Below are positions 45,540 through 57,283 of a stretch of DNA of 64,000 bases, piece by piece. A program made the position numbers and the translations under genes. Origin of the DNA: Liquidambar formosana (Eukaryota; Streptophyta; Magnoliopsida; Saxifragales; Altingiaceae). The stretch is from the NCBI GenBank assembly GCA_039720395.1, contig CM077823.1:33996371-34060370 (forward strand). The letters run 5' to 3'. How positions within the stretch are numbered: position 1 is the stretch's first letter; each line of letters starts with the position of its first letter. The notes under the pieces were generated by a model. The model saw only the letters and a list, made by a program, of their open reading frames with translations, did not search any database and was not told the origin of the DNA.

Positions 45540-47867
45540 ATGGGGCATTTCATATCTTCCCAGCTCCTCCTCTCTCTCTTTCTCCTTGTGTCAATCGCTA
45601 CATCATTTTCCACGTCAGGAGATCGTCGAACCTATATTATCCACATGGACAAATCGGCAATGCCAGCACCATTTTCCAACCACCATAGCTGGTACATGTC
45701 TATGCTTTCGTCCCTATCATCACCGGATGGTATTGAACTTGAACCTACCCATCTCTACACCTACAACCATGTCATCGATGGTTTCAGTGCAGTTCTCTCT
45801 GAGTCTCAACTTGACCAGTTGGAGAAAATGCCCAGTCATCTCGCCACCTACCCGGAAACATTCGGTCAACTCCACACCACGCATACGTCGAAGTTTCTTG
45901 GCTTGAAGAAACATGTCGGGTTGTGGCCAGTAGGAGGGTTTGGTGAAGACATGATTATTGGTATCATCGATACAGGAATATGGCCAGAGAGCGAGAGTTT
46001 CAATGATGATGGCATGCCTCCAGTGCCAGAACGATGGCGTGGGGCTTGTGAAAATGGGACTGAATTCAACTCTTCTCATTGCAACAGAAAACTAATTGGC
46101 GCACGCTCCTTTAGCAAAGGTTTGAAGCAATATGGATTGAACATATCAAATACGGATGACTACGATTCTCCAAGGGACTACATGGGTCATGGCACCCATA
46201 CATCATCGACCGCAGCTGGCAGCAGAGTGCAAGACGCGGATTACTTCGGATACGCCAAGGGAACAGCTAGAGGAATGGCACCTATGGCTCGACTAGCCAT
46301 GTACAAAGTGTTGTTTAGCAACGACGACGGCATATATGAACCAGCAGCGAGTGACACACTTGCAGGCATGGATCAAGCCATAGCTGATGGCGTAGACCTC
46401 ATGTCATTGTCATTAGGGTTCTTCGACACACCGTTCTATGAGAACCCAATTGCAGTTGGAGCTTTTGCAGCAATAGAGAAAGGGATATTTGTTGCATGTT
46501 CAGCTGGGAATAGCGGTCCTCATGCGTACAGTATACTTAATGGAGCTCCTTGGATCACCACTGTTGGTGCTGGAACTATCGATCGAGAGTTTGCAGCTTA
46601 TGTCATAGTTGGTGATGGCGTCCTTACCGTTACTGGAAAATCTGTTTATCCAGAAAATTTGTTTGTCTCTAGGGTTCCTCTTTACTTCGGACATGGAAAC
46701 AGAAGCAAAGAAATTTGTGATTTTGACACATTAGACCCCAAAGATGTTGCAGGAAAGTTCATATTCTGCGACTTCAATGATGAAATTTCAGTCTTTCAGC
46801 AATTATTAGAACTGCGCAGAACAAAAGCTGCTGGAGCAATCTTCAGTTCAGACTCTGGTCAGTTTCTTGAGCCCAACGACTTCGATTTGCCATTTGTGAC
46901 GGTGCTCCCAAAAGATGGAGTCTTGCTGAAGGATTATATAATCAAATCGGATAATCCTATAGTTGATGTCAAGTTCCAGGTAACAATGTTAGGTTCTAAG
47001 CCAGCTCCGCAAGTAGCGTACTTTTCGTCGCGAGGGCCAGAACGACAAGCACCATGGATCCTGAAACCTGATATATTGGCTCCTGGGATTGATATATTGG
47101 CTGCATGGGTGCCCAACAGGGGTATAGCACCGATCAATAGCGGTGATGATTACTTACTCTCAGATTATGCAATTGTCTCCGGCACGTCCATGGCGTCTCC
47201 CCATGTAGTTGGCATAGCTGCATTGCTAAAAGCCACCCACAAGGATTGGAGTCCGGCCGCCATCCGTTCTGCAATGATGACTACGGCCGACGTGCTCGAT
47301 AATGCAAATGGTCCGATCATTGACATGACTACTGGAGTTGCCGGGACCCCTCTTGATTTTGGAGGAGGGCACATAAACCCCAACAAGGCCATGGATCCTG
47401 GTCTAGTGTATGATATTGAGGTCCAAGACTATATCAATTTCTTGTGTGGGATGAACTACACAGAACAACAAATGAGGATCATTACGAGGGGATGGAATTT
47501 CACCTGTGAACAAACCAATCTTGATCTTAATTATCCTTCATTTGTCGTAATCTTGAACAATACCAATACTACCAGTTCCAACTTCAAGAGGGTGTTGACG
47601 AACGTCGCGGATTCTAACTCGGTTTATCATTCAGTGGTGAGCGCACCATCAGGTATGAAAGTTGTCGTGCAGCCGACGACCATCTCCTTCCCACAGAAAT
47701 ACAGCAAAGCTGAATTCAACCTTACTGTGGAGGTCGATTTGGGAGGACAAGATGGGGGTGCTAGTCCACAGAGCGATTACATTGGTAATTATGGGTTTTT
47801 AATGTGGTATGAGCTTAATGGGAAGCACATGGTGAGAAGTCCAATAGTTTCTGCATTTGCACCGTAA
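45540..47867 (+). CDS. Subtilisin-like protease (SBT1.9-like), copy B, intact
   Basis: Single-exon gene, 775 aa, with an in-frame ATG in the context CTCACAATGG. The layout is signal peptide, I9 propeptide, S8 domain with PA insertion and Fn3-like tail. Catalytic residues are D144 (IIDTGIWPE), H217 (GHGTHT), N324 (AGNSGP) and S550 (GTSMASPH). The most visible differences from A are an insertion in the 260-268 region (SNDDGIYEPAA) and GTSMASPH in place of GTSMSCPH. It should be secreted and active. B and D share some sequence features (KGLKQYGLNIS) absent from A and C, hinting that they are sisters. Confidence 0.95.
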   Translation: MGHFISSQLLLSLFLLVSIATSFSTSGDRRTYIIHMDKSAMPAPFSNHHSWYMSMLSSLSSPDGIELEPTHLYTYNHVIDGFSAVLSESQLDQLEKMPSHLATYPETFGQLHTTHTSKFLGLKKHVGLWPVGGFGEDMIIGIIDTGIWPESESFNDDGMPPVPERWRGACENGTEFNSSHCNRKLIGARSFSKGLKQYGLNISNTDDYDSPRDYMGHGTHTSSTAAGSRVQDADYFGYAKGTARGMAPMARLAMYKVLFSNDDGIYEPAASDTLAGMDQAIADGVDLMSLSLGFFDTPFYENPIAVGAFAAIEKGIFVACSAGNSGPHAYSILNGAPWITTVGAGTIDREFAAYVIVGDGVLTVTGKSVYPENLFVSRVPLYFGHGNRSKEICDFDTLDPKDVAGKFIFCDFNDEISVFQQLLELRRTKAAGAIFSSDSGQFLEPNDFDLPFVTVLPKDGVLLKDYIIKSDNPIVDVKFQVTMLGSKPAPQVAYFSSRGPERQAPWILKPDILAPGIDILAAWVPNRGIAPINSGDDYLLSDYAIVSGTSMASPHVVGIAALLKATHKDWSPAAIRSAMMTTADVLDNANGPIIDMTTGVAGTPLDFGGGHINPNKAMDPGLVYDIEVQDYINFLCGMNYTEQQMRIITRGWNFTCEQTNLDLNYPSFVVILNNTNTTSSNFKRVLTNVADSNSVYHSVVSAPSGMKVVVQPTTISFPQKYSKAEFNLTVEVDLGGQDGGASPQSDYIGNYGFLMWYELNGKHMVRSPIVSAFAP

Positions 47868-50222
47868 GAGGCCAAAATCATATAACCCATGCATCATCCC
47901 CAAGTCAAAAGTAAATAAATAAATAGATAATTGAAGAAAAAATAAATAAAATTTTTGTCCTTCGAATCACTTCCAACGAGATCCTTGAAGGTTGTTATGG
48001 GTAAGATGCAGTAAATTTATACTCGTAGTTTTTATTATTATGTGTTTAAGACTTTATTTATGTTCTGCTGTAGTTGTATGCCAAGTGTATGGTTTAGATA
48101 TGTCTCATTCCAAGTATAAATTAGTGGGCAGAGTCTGGAAGTTTGAATGAACGAAGAAGAATTTGCAGAAAAGGAAACACTCTTCATCTTCCCCTGTTTT
48201 TTTTTTCATCTTCCCCTGTTTTTCAAACACTTTATCTTCTTCCCTTCAAAAATTTGTTTGATCTCTTATTTTTATTCACCTAGATGCTGTCCTAGATCCA
48301 ACACAGGGCTTTGTGTGGTGGCCAATTCAAGCTAAATAAATTCATTGGCGCTTCTTTGGAGGCTAAAAACCATAAAATCAACTTGGTTCAATGATTTTAA
48401 TTATTTCATTAATTCAATTTTAGTCAAGTGATTTGAATGTAAGATGGTAAGACTTCTAATAATGTCTTAATAACAAAAACAATTTCAAACGATCGAATAG
48501 CCAAGATCTTTTAAACGACTTCTATCTTTTGAGGACAAGCTATCAGCATGACATATCAATTAGTGGGTCTCAAATATTTTCTATGATGCATCCGAACATG
48601 CATTTAGGAGATATGGAACTAGGATAGGAAACAAGGGGCGCATAGAATCTCTTCACTCAAAAATAATCCGGCTAGCATGATAGTCTGTTATTAATTTTTT
48701 TTGGAACAATAGACGGCCCATTCTTCCAGACATCTGTCCGAGACATGTTTCAAATGTGGGTCTATGTTAACAAAATGAAAGTCAATGGGAAGATCTCAAT
48801 ATGTCAAAATGACTCTGGCCATTCCTAATTTCTATTAAAAGGCATTTTTACTAAGCTTAATCAGTAACCAGGTTTGAATTTCTAGTTACATGGAGTATAG
48901 TTTTGGACACCCTGGACTGGAATTTGACACAAAAATAAGACTACACCCTGGAATGGCTCTTCTTGGTTTCCATTTTCACTCAACTGCTCAATCCCAATCA
49001 CCACACCCTCCAACAAACCAAAAAAAAAAAAAAAGAAAAAAAAAAGGAGAGAGATCGGAGAAAAGATATTAGCATGCAGTTTTGTTGTTTGACACATTTA
49101 AAAATTTAGATTGAGTTGTGAAACCTTTTTTTTTTTTTTTTATTCAATAGGGGGTCTTTGACCTTTGTTGCAATTGTGTTCAATTAATCCCCTAGATCAC
49201 AAGTCATGTCTACTTCGCATCAGTTAATGCGGATAAATTAACATGGGCACCTGGCTAGTGTTTGACCCCAAAAGGGGGCAAGAAGTTTTCTTTTTTCCTT
49301 CTTTTTTTTTTTTTTTAATAGCAAAAAATGATAGTATTTTATTAGAAAGGAGAAAAAAAAACACCCAAACCACAAAAAACTCCCCAGACGTTCTTCTTGG
49401 GATGTAGTAACGTACATGTTGCATGTAGCTGAACCCTGGATTCTGATTGTACCACTGAAGGGTAAAGAGGTTCGAATAAGGAAAAGAAAGATGTGCCACA
49501 TATATTGGCATTAATAGAGGTCCTAAACGTATTTCCGTAACATTTTTTCCCCATATTAGCAGAAAAAATAATCCCAGGAATTAAACATATGGCATCGCCC
49601 CCAATCATTTAGTATGCCTTGGTTAATAATGCTTTCCCCATCCTACCCCAGTAGAGATCCTCTTCATTGACGGTCTAGTGTTTGTCCATATCTTACCACC
49701 CTCCCGCCAAAAAAAAAAAAAAAAAAAAAATCTATTGATAAAAAATCCCAACCATAAGATTTTGGTCCCTCTTTTCCCTTCGGACGGTCCAAACACATCC
49801 AATCTAAATAGCTGGAAGATCTTGTCAAAAAAAATAAAAAAAAGAAAGCTTGAAGATCATATTAATCGATTTGCAAATTGGACGGGTCACAATCGTTTGA
49901 TTAATTATTTGTCTACTCGGCCGTAGTAATTAACATGTCTATATAAGTATATATCATACGATCAAAACAATGTGAATAATGACACCGGCCTAGACTAGCT
50001 AGTTACAAAGGATCCAAGATTGTTGTTTCCACTTATTAATTTGTGGCCATTTGGACAATCTCACCACCCAGGTATATGTATGCCTATTCATTTCAGTTGA
50101 TTTCATCGACCACAGCTGGCTCTTACAAGAACAATACATACTGATCTACATATATATTTGATCCTCTTGAATTAATGTTCTTCAAATTGCATACTCTATA
50201 GACTATAGTCAGTGTCTCAACA
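47868..50222. other. Intergenic between subtilases B and C
   Basis: AT-rich spacer with poly-A and poly-T tracts (near 49020, 49125 and 49305) and no recognisable coding exon. From about 49735 (CCCAACCATAAGATTTTGG) it matches the upstream regions of B and D, so the last 490 bp belong to the subtilase duplication unit. Confidence 0.6.
50097..50157 (+). promoter_or_regulatory. Subtilase C proximal promoter: conserved block and TATA-like run
   Basis: TTGATTTCATCGA at 50097-50109 followed by CCACAGCTGGCTCTT, and TATATAT at 50151-50157, about 70 bp before the ATG. Confidence 0.65.
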
Positions 50223-52511
50223 ATGGGGCATTTCAAACTTTCCCATCTCCTCCAGTCTCTCTTCCTCCTTGTTGCAGTTGCCATGTCAGCAGCCACGTTA
50301 GTAGATCGTCGAAGCTACATCATCCACATGGACAAATCAGCAATGCCAGCTCCATTCTCCACCCACCACAGCTGGTACACGTCGACGCTCTCATCCCTGT
50401 CATCAACAGATGGTGTTGAACTTGAACCTACCCATCTCTACACCTACAACCATGTCATGAGCGGCTTCAGTGCAGTTCTCTCTCAGACTCAGCTGGATCA
50501 GATAGAGAAAATGCCAGGTCATATTGCCACCTATCCAGAGACATTTGGTCACCTCCACACGACGCATTCGCCAAAGTTTCTTGGCCTGAACAAACATGCA
50601 GGGTTGTGGCCAGCAGGAGGCTTTGGAGATGACACGATTATTGGTATCATCGATACAGGAATATGGCCAGAGAGCGAAAGTTTCAACGATGAAGGCATGC
50701 CGCCGGTGCCTGAACGGTGGCGCGGCGCCTGTGAAACGGGAACTGAATTCAACTCATCTCATTGCAATAGAAAACTAATTGGTGCACGCTCTTTTAGTAA
50801 AGGTTTGAAGCACTATATGAACATATCAAAAACAGACGACTACGATTCTCCGAGGGACTACTATGGTCATGGGACTCATACATCATCAACTGCAGCTGGC
50901 AGCATAGTGCAAGATGTGGAATACTTCGGGTACGCCAAGGGAACAGCTATTGGAATGGCACCCATGGCCCGGCTGGCCATGTACAAAGTGCTATTTTATG
51001 GTGGTGCGGTGTCGAGTGACACACTAGCCGGCATGGATCAAGCCATAGCCGATGGCGTAGACCTCATGTCGTTATCGTTAGGGTTCCTTGAATATCCGTT
51101 CTACGAGAACCCAATTGCAATTGGAGCTTTTGCAGCAATAGAGAAGGGGATATTTGTTGCTTGTGCAGCCGGAAATGCTGGCCCTCGTGCCTACTCTATT
51201 GATAATGGAGCTCCTTGGATCACCACTGTTGGCGCGGGAACAATTGATCGAGACTTTGCAGCTTATGTCACACTTGGTGATGGCAACCTAACCATTATGG
51301 GAAAATCTTATTACCCAGAAAATTTGTTCGTCTCTACGGTTCCTCTTTACTTCGGACATGGAAATAGAAGCAAAGAAATTTGTGATTCTAACACTTTAGA
51401 CTTCATAGATGTTGCAAGAAAGTTTGTCTTTTGCGACTTCAGTGATGAAATATCACTTCGCACACAATTATTGGAACTGGAAAGATCAGGTGCTGCCGGA
51501 GGTATCTTAAGTTCAGACTCCGGTCAACTTCTAGGACCCGACAGCTTTGCTTGGCCATCCGTAGTCGTGGTCTTGAGAGATGGAGAGTTAGTGAAGGATT
51601 ATATAATCAAATCGGATAATCCAACAGTTGAAGTCAAGTTCCAGATAACATTGTTAGGCACTAAGCCAGCGCCGCAGGTGGCAGACTTCTCATCACGAGG
51701 GCCCGATCGGGTAGCGCCATGGATACTGAAACCGGATATATTGGCTCCTGGGATTGATATATTGGCTGCATGGGCGCCCAACAAGGGGCATGTGCGGCTC
51801 AGAGACAGTTATTTGCGTGCTGAATATGTGATTGCGTCCGGCACATCCATGGCGTCTCCCCATGCTGTTGGCATAGCTGCACTGCTAAAAGCCACCCACA
51901 AGGATTGGAGCCCAGCCGCCATCCGTTCTGCTATGATGACTACTGCTGACATTTTTGATAATACAAATGGTCCAATCATTGACATGGCCAGTGGAGTAGC
52001 CGGGACCCCTCTTGATTTTGGCGGAGGGTATATAAACCCTAACAAGGCCATGAACCCTGGCCTAGTGTATGATATTGAGGTCCAAGACTATGCCAATTTC
52101 CTGTGTGGGTTGAACTATACAGAACAACAAATTAGGACTGTTACGAGGGGATTAAATTTCACATGTGAACAAGCCAGTCTTGATCTTAATTATCCTTCGT
52201 TTATGATCATCTTGAACAACACCAATACTACAAGCGCCACCTTCAAGAGGGTTTTGACAAACGTAGCAGATTCTCGCTCAGTTTATCTGGCAGTGGTAAA
52301 GGCTCCATCAGGTATGAAAGTTGTCGTGCAACCGGCTACCATCTCCTTCCCAGAGAAATATAGCAAAGCTGAATTCAATCTGACTGTGGAGATCAATTTG
52401 GGTGCTGGTCCACAAATTGGATCCATAGGGAATTATGGGTTTTTGAGTTGGTATGAGGTTAATGGGAAGCGTATGGTGACTAGTCCGATAGTGTCTGCTA
52501 TTGCACAGTGA
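50223..52511 (+). CDS. Subtilisin-like protease (SBT1.9-like), copy C, intact
   Basis: Single-exon gene, 762 aa. Catalytic residues are D144 (IIDTGIWPE), H216 (GHGTHT), N318 (AGNAGP) and S542 (GTSMASPH), so it should be active. It is the most diverged intact copy: a shorter loop near residue 258 (FYGGAVSS), changes in the PA region (LDFIDVARKF where the others have a LDPKDVAGKF-like sequence), a different loop before the active serine (KGHVRLRDSYLRAEY) and a C-terminus shortened by several residues (INLGAGPQIGS). Those differences could alter substrate choice. It should be secreted like A and B. Confidence 0.94.
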   Translation: MGHFKLSHLLQSLFLLVAVAMSAATLVDRRSYIIHMDKSAMPAPFSTHHSWYTSTLSSLSSTDGVELEPTHLYTYNHVMSGFSAVLSQTQLDQIEKMPGHIATYPETFGHLHTTHSPKFLGLNKHAGLWPAGGFGDDTIIGIIDTGIWPESESFNDEGMPPVPERWRGACETGTEFNSSHCNRKLIGARSFSKGLKHYMNISKTDDYDSPRDYYGHGTHTSSTAAGSIVQDVEYFGYAKGTAIGMAPMARLAMYKVLFYGGAVSSDTLAGMDQAIADGVDLMSLSLGFLEYPFYENPIAIGAFAAIEKGIFVACAAGNAGPRAYSIDNGAPWITTVGAGTIDRDFAAYVTLGDGNLTIMGKSYYPENLFVSTVPLYFGHGNRSKEICDSNTLDFIDVARKFVFCDFSDEISLRTQLLELERSGAAGGILSSDSGQLLGPDSFAWPSVVVVLRDGELVKDYIIKSDNPTVEVKFQITLLGTKPAPQVADFSSRGPDRVAPWILKPDILAPGIDILAAWAPNKGHVRLRDSYLRAEYVIASGTSMASPHAVGIAALLKATHKDWSPAAIRSAMMTTADIFDNTNGPIIDMASGVAGTPLDFGGGYINPNKAMNPGLVYDIEVQDYANFLCGLNYTEQQIRTVTRGLNFTCEQASLDLNYPSFMIILNNTNTTSATFKRVLTNVADSRSVYLAVVKAPSGMKVVVQPATISFPEKYSKAEFNLTVEINLGAGPQIGSIGNYGFLSWYEVNGKRMVTSPIVSAIAQ

Positions 52512-52870
52512 GCTAATACTTTGGGAATCAGCTAAGGCTATTAAGAGTAGAGGGAGTGTTTTTTTTTTTTTTTTTGGGGGGGGGGGGGGTTTGTTTGGGG
52601 ATATAAGATAGGAACATTAAAATGCCATAATATGTATTAAATAATGGGTTAAGGGTATACTAGATACCCGAACCCGAGACTTCCACTTCCACTTCCACCG
52701 TAGAAGAAGGGAGAGATGTTAGGCTACAAAGCCATTTGGCAATTGTTGAGAGTTTATGTATTGTGTTTTACTAATATGGTATTTCATTGTTTATAGCCTA
52801 AACCACAACCACAACCACAACCACAACACATATATACAAACTAAAAATATAAGAGTAATATACATTGTTA

Positions 52871-53155
52871 CTCCATCGGTTTCATATTAATTGTTTTCAT
52901 TTCTATTTTGGATTGTTTTAAAATTATTGTCCTAATAAAAAAAGTCAAAGGCTTTATTTTAATAAATTTCCCAAAATACTCATATTTATGGTACTAATTA
53001 CAAGATATGGACAAAACAACCTTAATTAATGATTTGTACTACCTTGAGGGCAATTTTAGAATGTTAAAGTACAAATGTTGATTTGAAATAATTTAAGAGG
53101 ACCACCTTAAAAATGTGTTTTTGCAAACAAGAAAATTAATTTGAAACGGAGGGAG
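52871..53155. mobile_element. Stowaway-like MITE
   Basis: The left end CTCCATCGGTTTCATATTAA and the right-end reverse complement CTCCCTCCGTTTCAAATTAA are inverted repeats, flanked by TA on both sides (52869-52870 and 53156-53157). Non-coding. Confidence 0.8.
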
Positions 53156-54109
53156 TAAATTATTTTGATTGATAACAACGATAAACTTTGTCAATGACCA
53201 TGTAACCTAATGGATAGCAATCCTTGGATTTTGAATTTTGAGTCTCAAGACCTTGGTAAAGAGAAGGATCAATGCTCAAAATAATTATAAAGAAGAAAGG
53301 CAAAATTTCTTCTCAATATATCAAATCATTGATGGCTCCGGCCGGACTTCCCAACATCGGGCATATATTAGGTCATAAATTACACATGGGGAATTTCACA
53401 ATTATATAAGACTAGTGCTCTAATTAGATCTGAAAAAGCACGAGTGAAATGAAAGAAAGGAAAATGTTTAATTAGAAATGCTTACAAACAGAATCCCTTC
53501 CTAGGAATTATTTAATTATTTAATTATTTTTAAGCTATCAAAAACACTTTTTAAGGTTTCTAATCATTAGCAGTCAAGCTATGGCTTAACTGGCTTGAGA
53601 TAACAATGACAGTTCCCCTATTGTTGGGGTCCGGCTATCTAGGTCCTTCTTGTTATTGGTTTCTCAACAAATAAGGGTTACTATGGTCATACCCAAATAG
53701 GGTCGCCACGGTTGGTTGCCCCCTTTAAACCTTTTCGTTTAGCAAAAACTTACTAGCTAATCCTTCTAGATGCAAAGCAATGAGAAAATAATTAGTGTTA
53801 ACTCTTCACATTTATCAGTCTTATTATCCACGAACTTGTCCTAGTGATGGTGGCTCAATTATATCTTTTTCTTCATTTCAATCACTAAATCCGAAGTTTT
53901 AGAAAGCCAACAGCAACTATAATACAAAGTTCCCAACGATAAGATTTTTGTCCCTTGGCCTGATTTCTTTTGGACATTGCAAAAACATCCAATCTAAATG
54001 GCTAAGAAAAAAACACCACCAGCAAATTGAACGGCCACAATTTAACGTGCAATTACTTATTTCATCTACCAGCCGGCCTGAGTATTGAATGAGTCATAAC
54101 ATATTTTAG

Positions 54110-54143
54110 TTGATTTCATCGACCAAAAAATTTTCTATATATA
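54110..54143 (+). promoter_or_regulatory. Subtilase D proximal promoter: conserved block and TATA box
   Basis: TTGATTTCATCGA at 54110-54122, identical to A and C, and TATATATA at 54136-54143. The CACAGCTGGCTCTT extension found in C is lost, and the two elements are closer together than in the other copies. Confidence 0.6.
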
Positions 54144-54207
54144 GAAGGTCCTTTTGAGTCTTCAAATCCCATATAGAGCCTTTACTCGATCCGTTGGTGT
54201 CCTAGGA

Positions 54208-56457
54208 ATGGGGCGTTTCACAACTTCCCAGCTCCTTTTCGCTCTCTCCCTCCTCGTCCTAATTGCCACGTCATTGACCACGTCAGGAGATCGACGAACC
54301 TACATCATCCACATGGACAAATCAGCAATGCCAGCTCCATTCTCCACCCACCACAGTTGGTACGCGTCAATATTCTCATCCCTCTCATCAACAGATGCTG
54401 TTGAACCTGAACCTACCCATCTCTACACCTATAACCATGTCATGACTGGCTTCAGTGCGGTTCTCTCCCAGTCTCAGCTAAATCATTTGGAGAAAATGCC
54501 AGGCCATCTCGCCACGTACCCAGAGACATTGGGTCACCTCCACACCACGCATACACCCAAGTTTCTTGGCCTGAAGAAACACGTTGGGTTGTGGCCAACT
54601 GGACGGTTTGGCGACGATCTGATTATTGGTATCATCGATACTGGAATATGGCCGGAGAGCGAGAGTTTCAATGATGATGGTATGCCTCCCGTGCCAGAAC
54701 GGTGGCGCGGGGCCTGTGAAAATGGGACTGAATTCAACTCTTCTCATTGTAATAGGAAACTAATCGGTGCACGCTCTTTTAGCAAGGGTTTGAAGCAATA
54801 TGGATTGAACATATCAAAGACAGATGACTACGATTCTCCAAGGGACTACTTCGGTCATGGGACTCATACATCATCGACTGCAGCCGGTAGCCGTGTGCAA
54901 GATGCTGATTACTTTGGATACACGAAAGGAACAGCTATTGGAATAGCACCTATGGCTCGACTAGCCATGTATAAAGTGTTGCTTAGCAACGACGACAAAA
55001 GAGATAGTAAATCAGCAGCGAGTGACACGCTTGCAGGCATGGATCATGCCATAGCCGATGGCATAGACCTCATGTCGCTGTCGTTAGGGTTCCTTGAATA
55101 TCCGTTCTACGAGAACCCAATTGCAGTTGAAGCTTTTGCAGCAATAGAGAAAGGGATATTCGTTGCATGTTCAGCTGGAAATGATGGCCCTGATGCATAT
55201 ACTATAAATAATGGAGCTCCTTGGATTACCACCGTTGGTGCTGGAACTGTCGATCGTGACTTTGCGGCTTATGTCACACTCAATGATGGTGGCCTAACCG
55301 TTATGGGAAAATCTGTTTATCCAGAAAATTTATTCGTCTCTAGGGTTCCTCTTTACTTTGGACATGGAAATAGAAGCAAAGAAATGTGCGATTATTTAAC
55401 ATTAGACCCCCAAGATGTTGCAGGGAAGTTTATCTTCTGCGACTTTGACAACAAAACAAGTGTTGATCAGCAATTAGGTGAAATGTACAGAACAGGTGCT
55501 GCCGGAGCTATCGTTAGTTCAAACACTGGGCAGTTTTTCCGGCCTAATGAGTTTAGTTTGCCGTTTGTGATTTTGCTCCCAAAAGATGGAGACTTGGTGA
55601 AGGATTATATTATCAAATTGGATAATCCAATAGTTGATGTCAAATTCCAGATAACAATATTAGGAACTAAACCCGCTCCGCAAGTGGTAGACTTCTCTTC
55701 GCGAGGGCCAAATCCACAAGCACCATGGATACTGAAACCTGATATATTGGCTGCATGGGTGCCCAACAAGGGTTTTCAGCCGATTGGTGACTATACTGAT
55801 TATCTGCTTACGGATTACGCGCTTCTATCTGGTACGTCCATGGCGTCTCTTCATGTAATTGGCGTAGCTGCATTGCTAAAAGCCACCCACAACGATTGGA
55901 GTCCAGCTGCCATCCGTTCTGCAATGATGACTACTGCTGATGTATTCGATAATACAAATGGTCCGATCATTGACATGAACACTAGTGTTGCCGCGACCCC
56001 TCTTGATTTTGGTGGAGGGCACATCAACCCCAACAACGCCATGGATCCTGGTCTAGTGTATGATGTTGAGGTCCAAGACTACATCAATTTCTTGTGTGGG
56101 TTAAACTACACAGAACAACAGATTAGGACTATTACGAGGGGGGCAAATTTCATCTGTGAACATGCCAATCTTGATCTTAATTATCCTTCGTTCATTGCCA
56201 TCTTGAACAACACCAATAGTACCAGTGCCACCTTCAAGAGGGTGTTAACAAATGTAGCGGATTCTAGCTCCGTTTATCATGCAGTGGTGACGGCTCCGTC
56301 TGGCATGAAGGTTGCTGTGCAACCGGCGACGATCTCCTTCTTGGAAAAATACAGTAAAGCCGAATTCAATCTTACTGTAGAGATTAATTTCGGAGGACCA
56401 TCTGGGGGTGCTAGTCCACAGAGCAACTACATTGGCAATTATGGGTTTTTGAGTTAG
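54208..56457 (+). pseudogene. Subtilisin-like protease copy D, damaged by nonsense codon and deletion
   Basis: The frame starts at the ATG of MGRFTTSQ and runs 749 codons to a TAG at 56455-56457. The TAG replaces the Trp codon of the conserved FLSWYE; the coding sequence of the last 20 residues continues in frame after it to a TAA at 56515-56517. Other lesions are a 21-bp deletion after KPDILA (55745-55755 region) that removes the PGIDILA segment, and GTSMASLH where the others have a Pro. D144 and H217 are present, as is the active serine. The frame is otherwise open, so loss of function must be recent. It could still give a secreted protein, but the missing segment near the active site makes normal activity doubtful. 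Confidence 0.8.
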
Positions 56458-56749
56458 TATGAGGTTGATGGGAAGCATATTGTGAGAAGCCCAATTGTGT
56501 CTGCATTTGCACCGTAAGCTGATAAGCCATGGGCTCCAACGTACTCTTAACAGTCAAGGTTTTTTCCTTTCTTTGTACAAGATAAAGAACATCAAAACAT
56601 TTGGCCCGGCCCGAATCCGAAACCTCTCCTCTTTTTATTAATTTATTTGGTAGGCAAAAATAATAATATTATTAAAATAAGATTACGATGACTACATCTT
56701 CTCAACCCCCATACGAGAAAACAGAGCACTCCTACTAGAAACCAAAGAA

Positions 56750-57262
56750 CACCACTGTGGTCACACTGAGGTAGAGTCGCCACGGCTAGTTGCTCTATTT
56801 TACCCTATTTGTTTGGCAAAAAGTTACAATACAAAACTTCTACGGTGATTTGTCAATGCAAACAACTTAATCTTTTGATCTTGCCCTACTAAGAGAAAGG
56901 GAAATGCTATTTAACCCCATACTTAGTACTATGATATTGCCCTACTAAGAGAAAAAGATGGTAATATATGAGACCCATTGACATGATTAAATCCTAAAAC
57001 ACAACTTTATTCAATTTTTCTCTTAGTAGGGCAAGATTGTAGGACAAAGTGTGGAGTTAAGTAACATTTTCTTCATTTCAATCACTAAACCTGAAATTTA
57101 TAAAGCCTACACTACTTATAATCTAAAGTTCCCAACGATAAGATTTTGGTCACTTGGCCTGATTTCCTTTGGACATTCCAAACATATCCGATCTAAATGG
57201 CCCAAGAGAAAAACACCATCAGCAAATCAAACAGCCAAAATTTATCGCGCAATTAATATTTG
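56750..57262 (+). pseudogene. Upstream-region remnant of a fifth subtilase copy
   Basis: Blocks match the sequence before subtilase D in the same order: GGGTCGCCACGG-like (53700 and 56775), CTTCATTTCAATCACTAAA (53871 and 57070), CCCAACGATAAGATTT and CTTGGCCTGATTTC. The match ends near 57262, before where the promoter block and coding start would lie. The order is intact except for the MITE. Confidence 0.7.
56900..57066. mobile_element. MITE inserted in the subtilase remnant
   Basis: The left end GAAATGCTATTTAACCCCA and the right-end reverse complement AAAATGTTACTTAACTCCA are inverted. The inner segment TTGCCCTACTAAGAGAAAAA also occurs in inverted form. It interrupts the alignment with the upstream region of subtilase D. 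Its ends resemble those of the MITE at 867-1037. Confidence 0.65.
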
Positions 57263-57283
57263 GGGGAATTTCCCCAATCATTT

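Larger units (their letters stand above)
52512..54207. other. Intergenic between subtilases C and D
   Basis: Contains a poly-T/poly-G tract (52559-52590), a Stowaway MITE and, from about 53650, sequence also found at 56750-57262, which marks the subtilase duplication unit. No gene is seen. Confidence 0.6.

Noticed and set aside
54154..54207. Upstream extension of subtilase D by 18 codons
   Set aside because: It begins at TTG. The ATG at 54208 aligns with the other copies.
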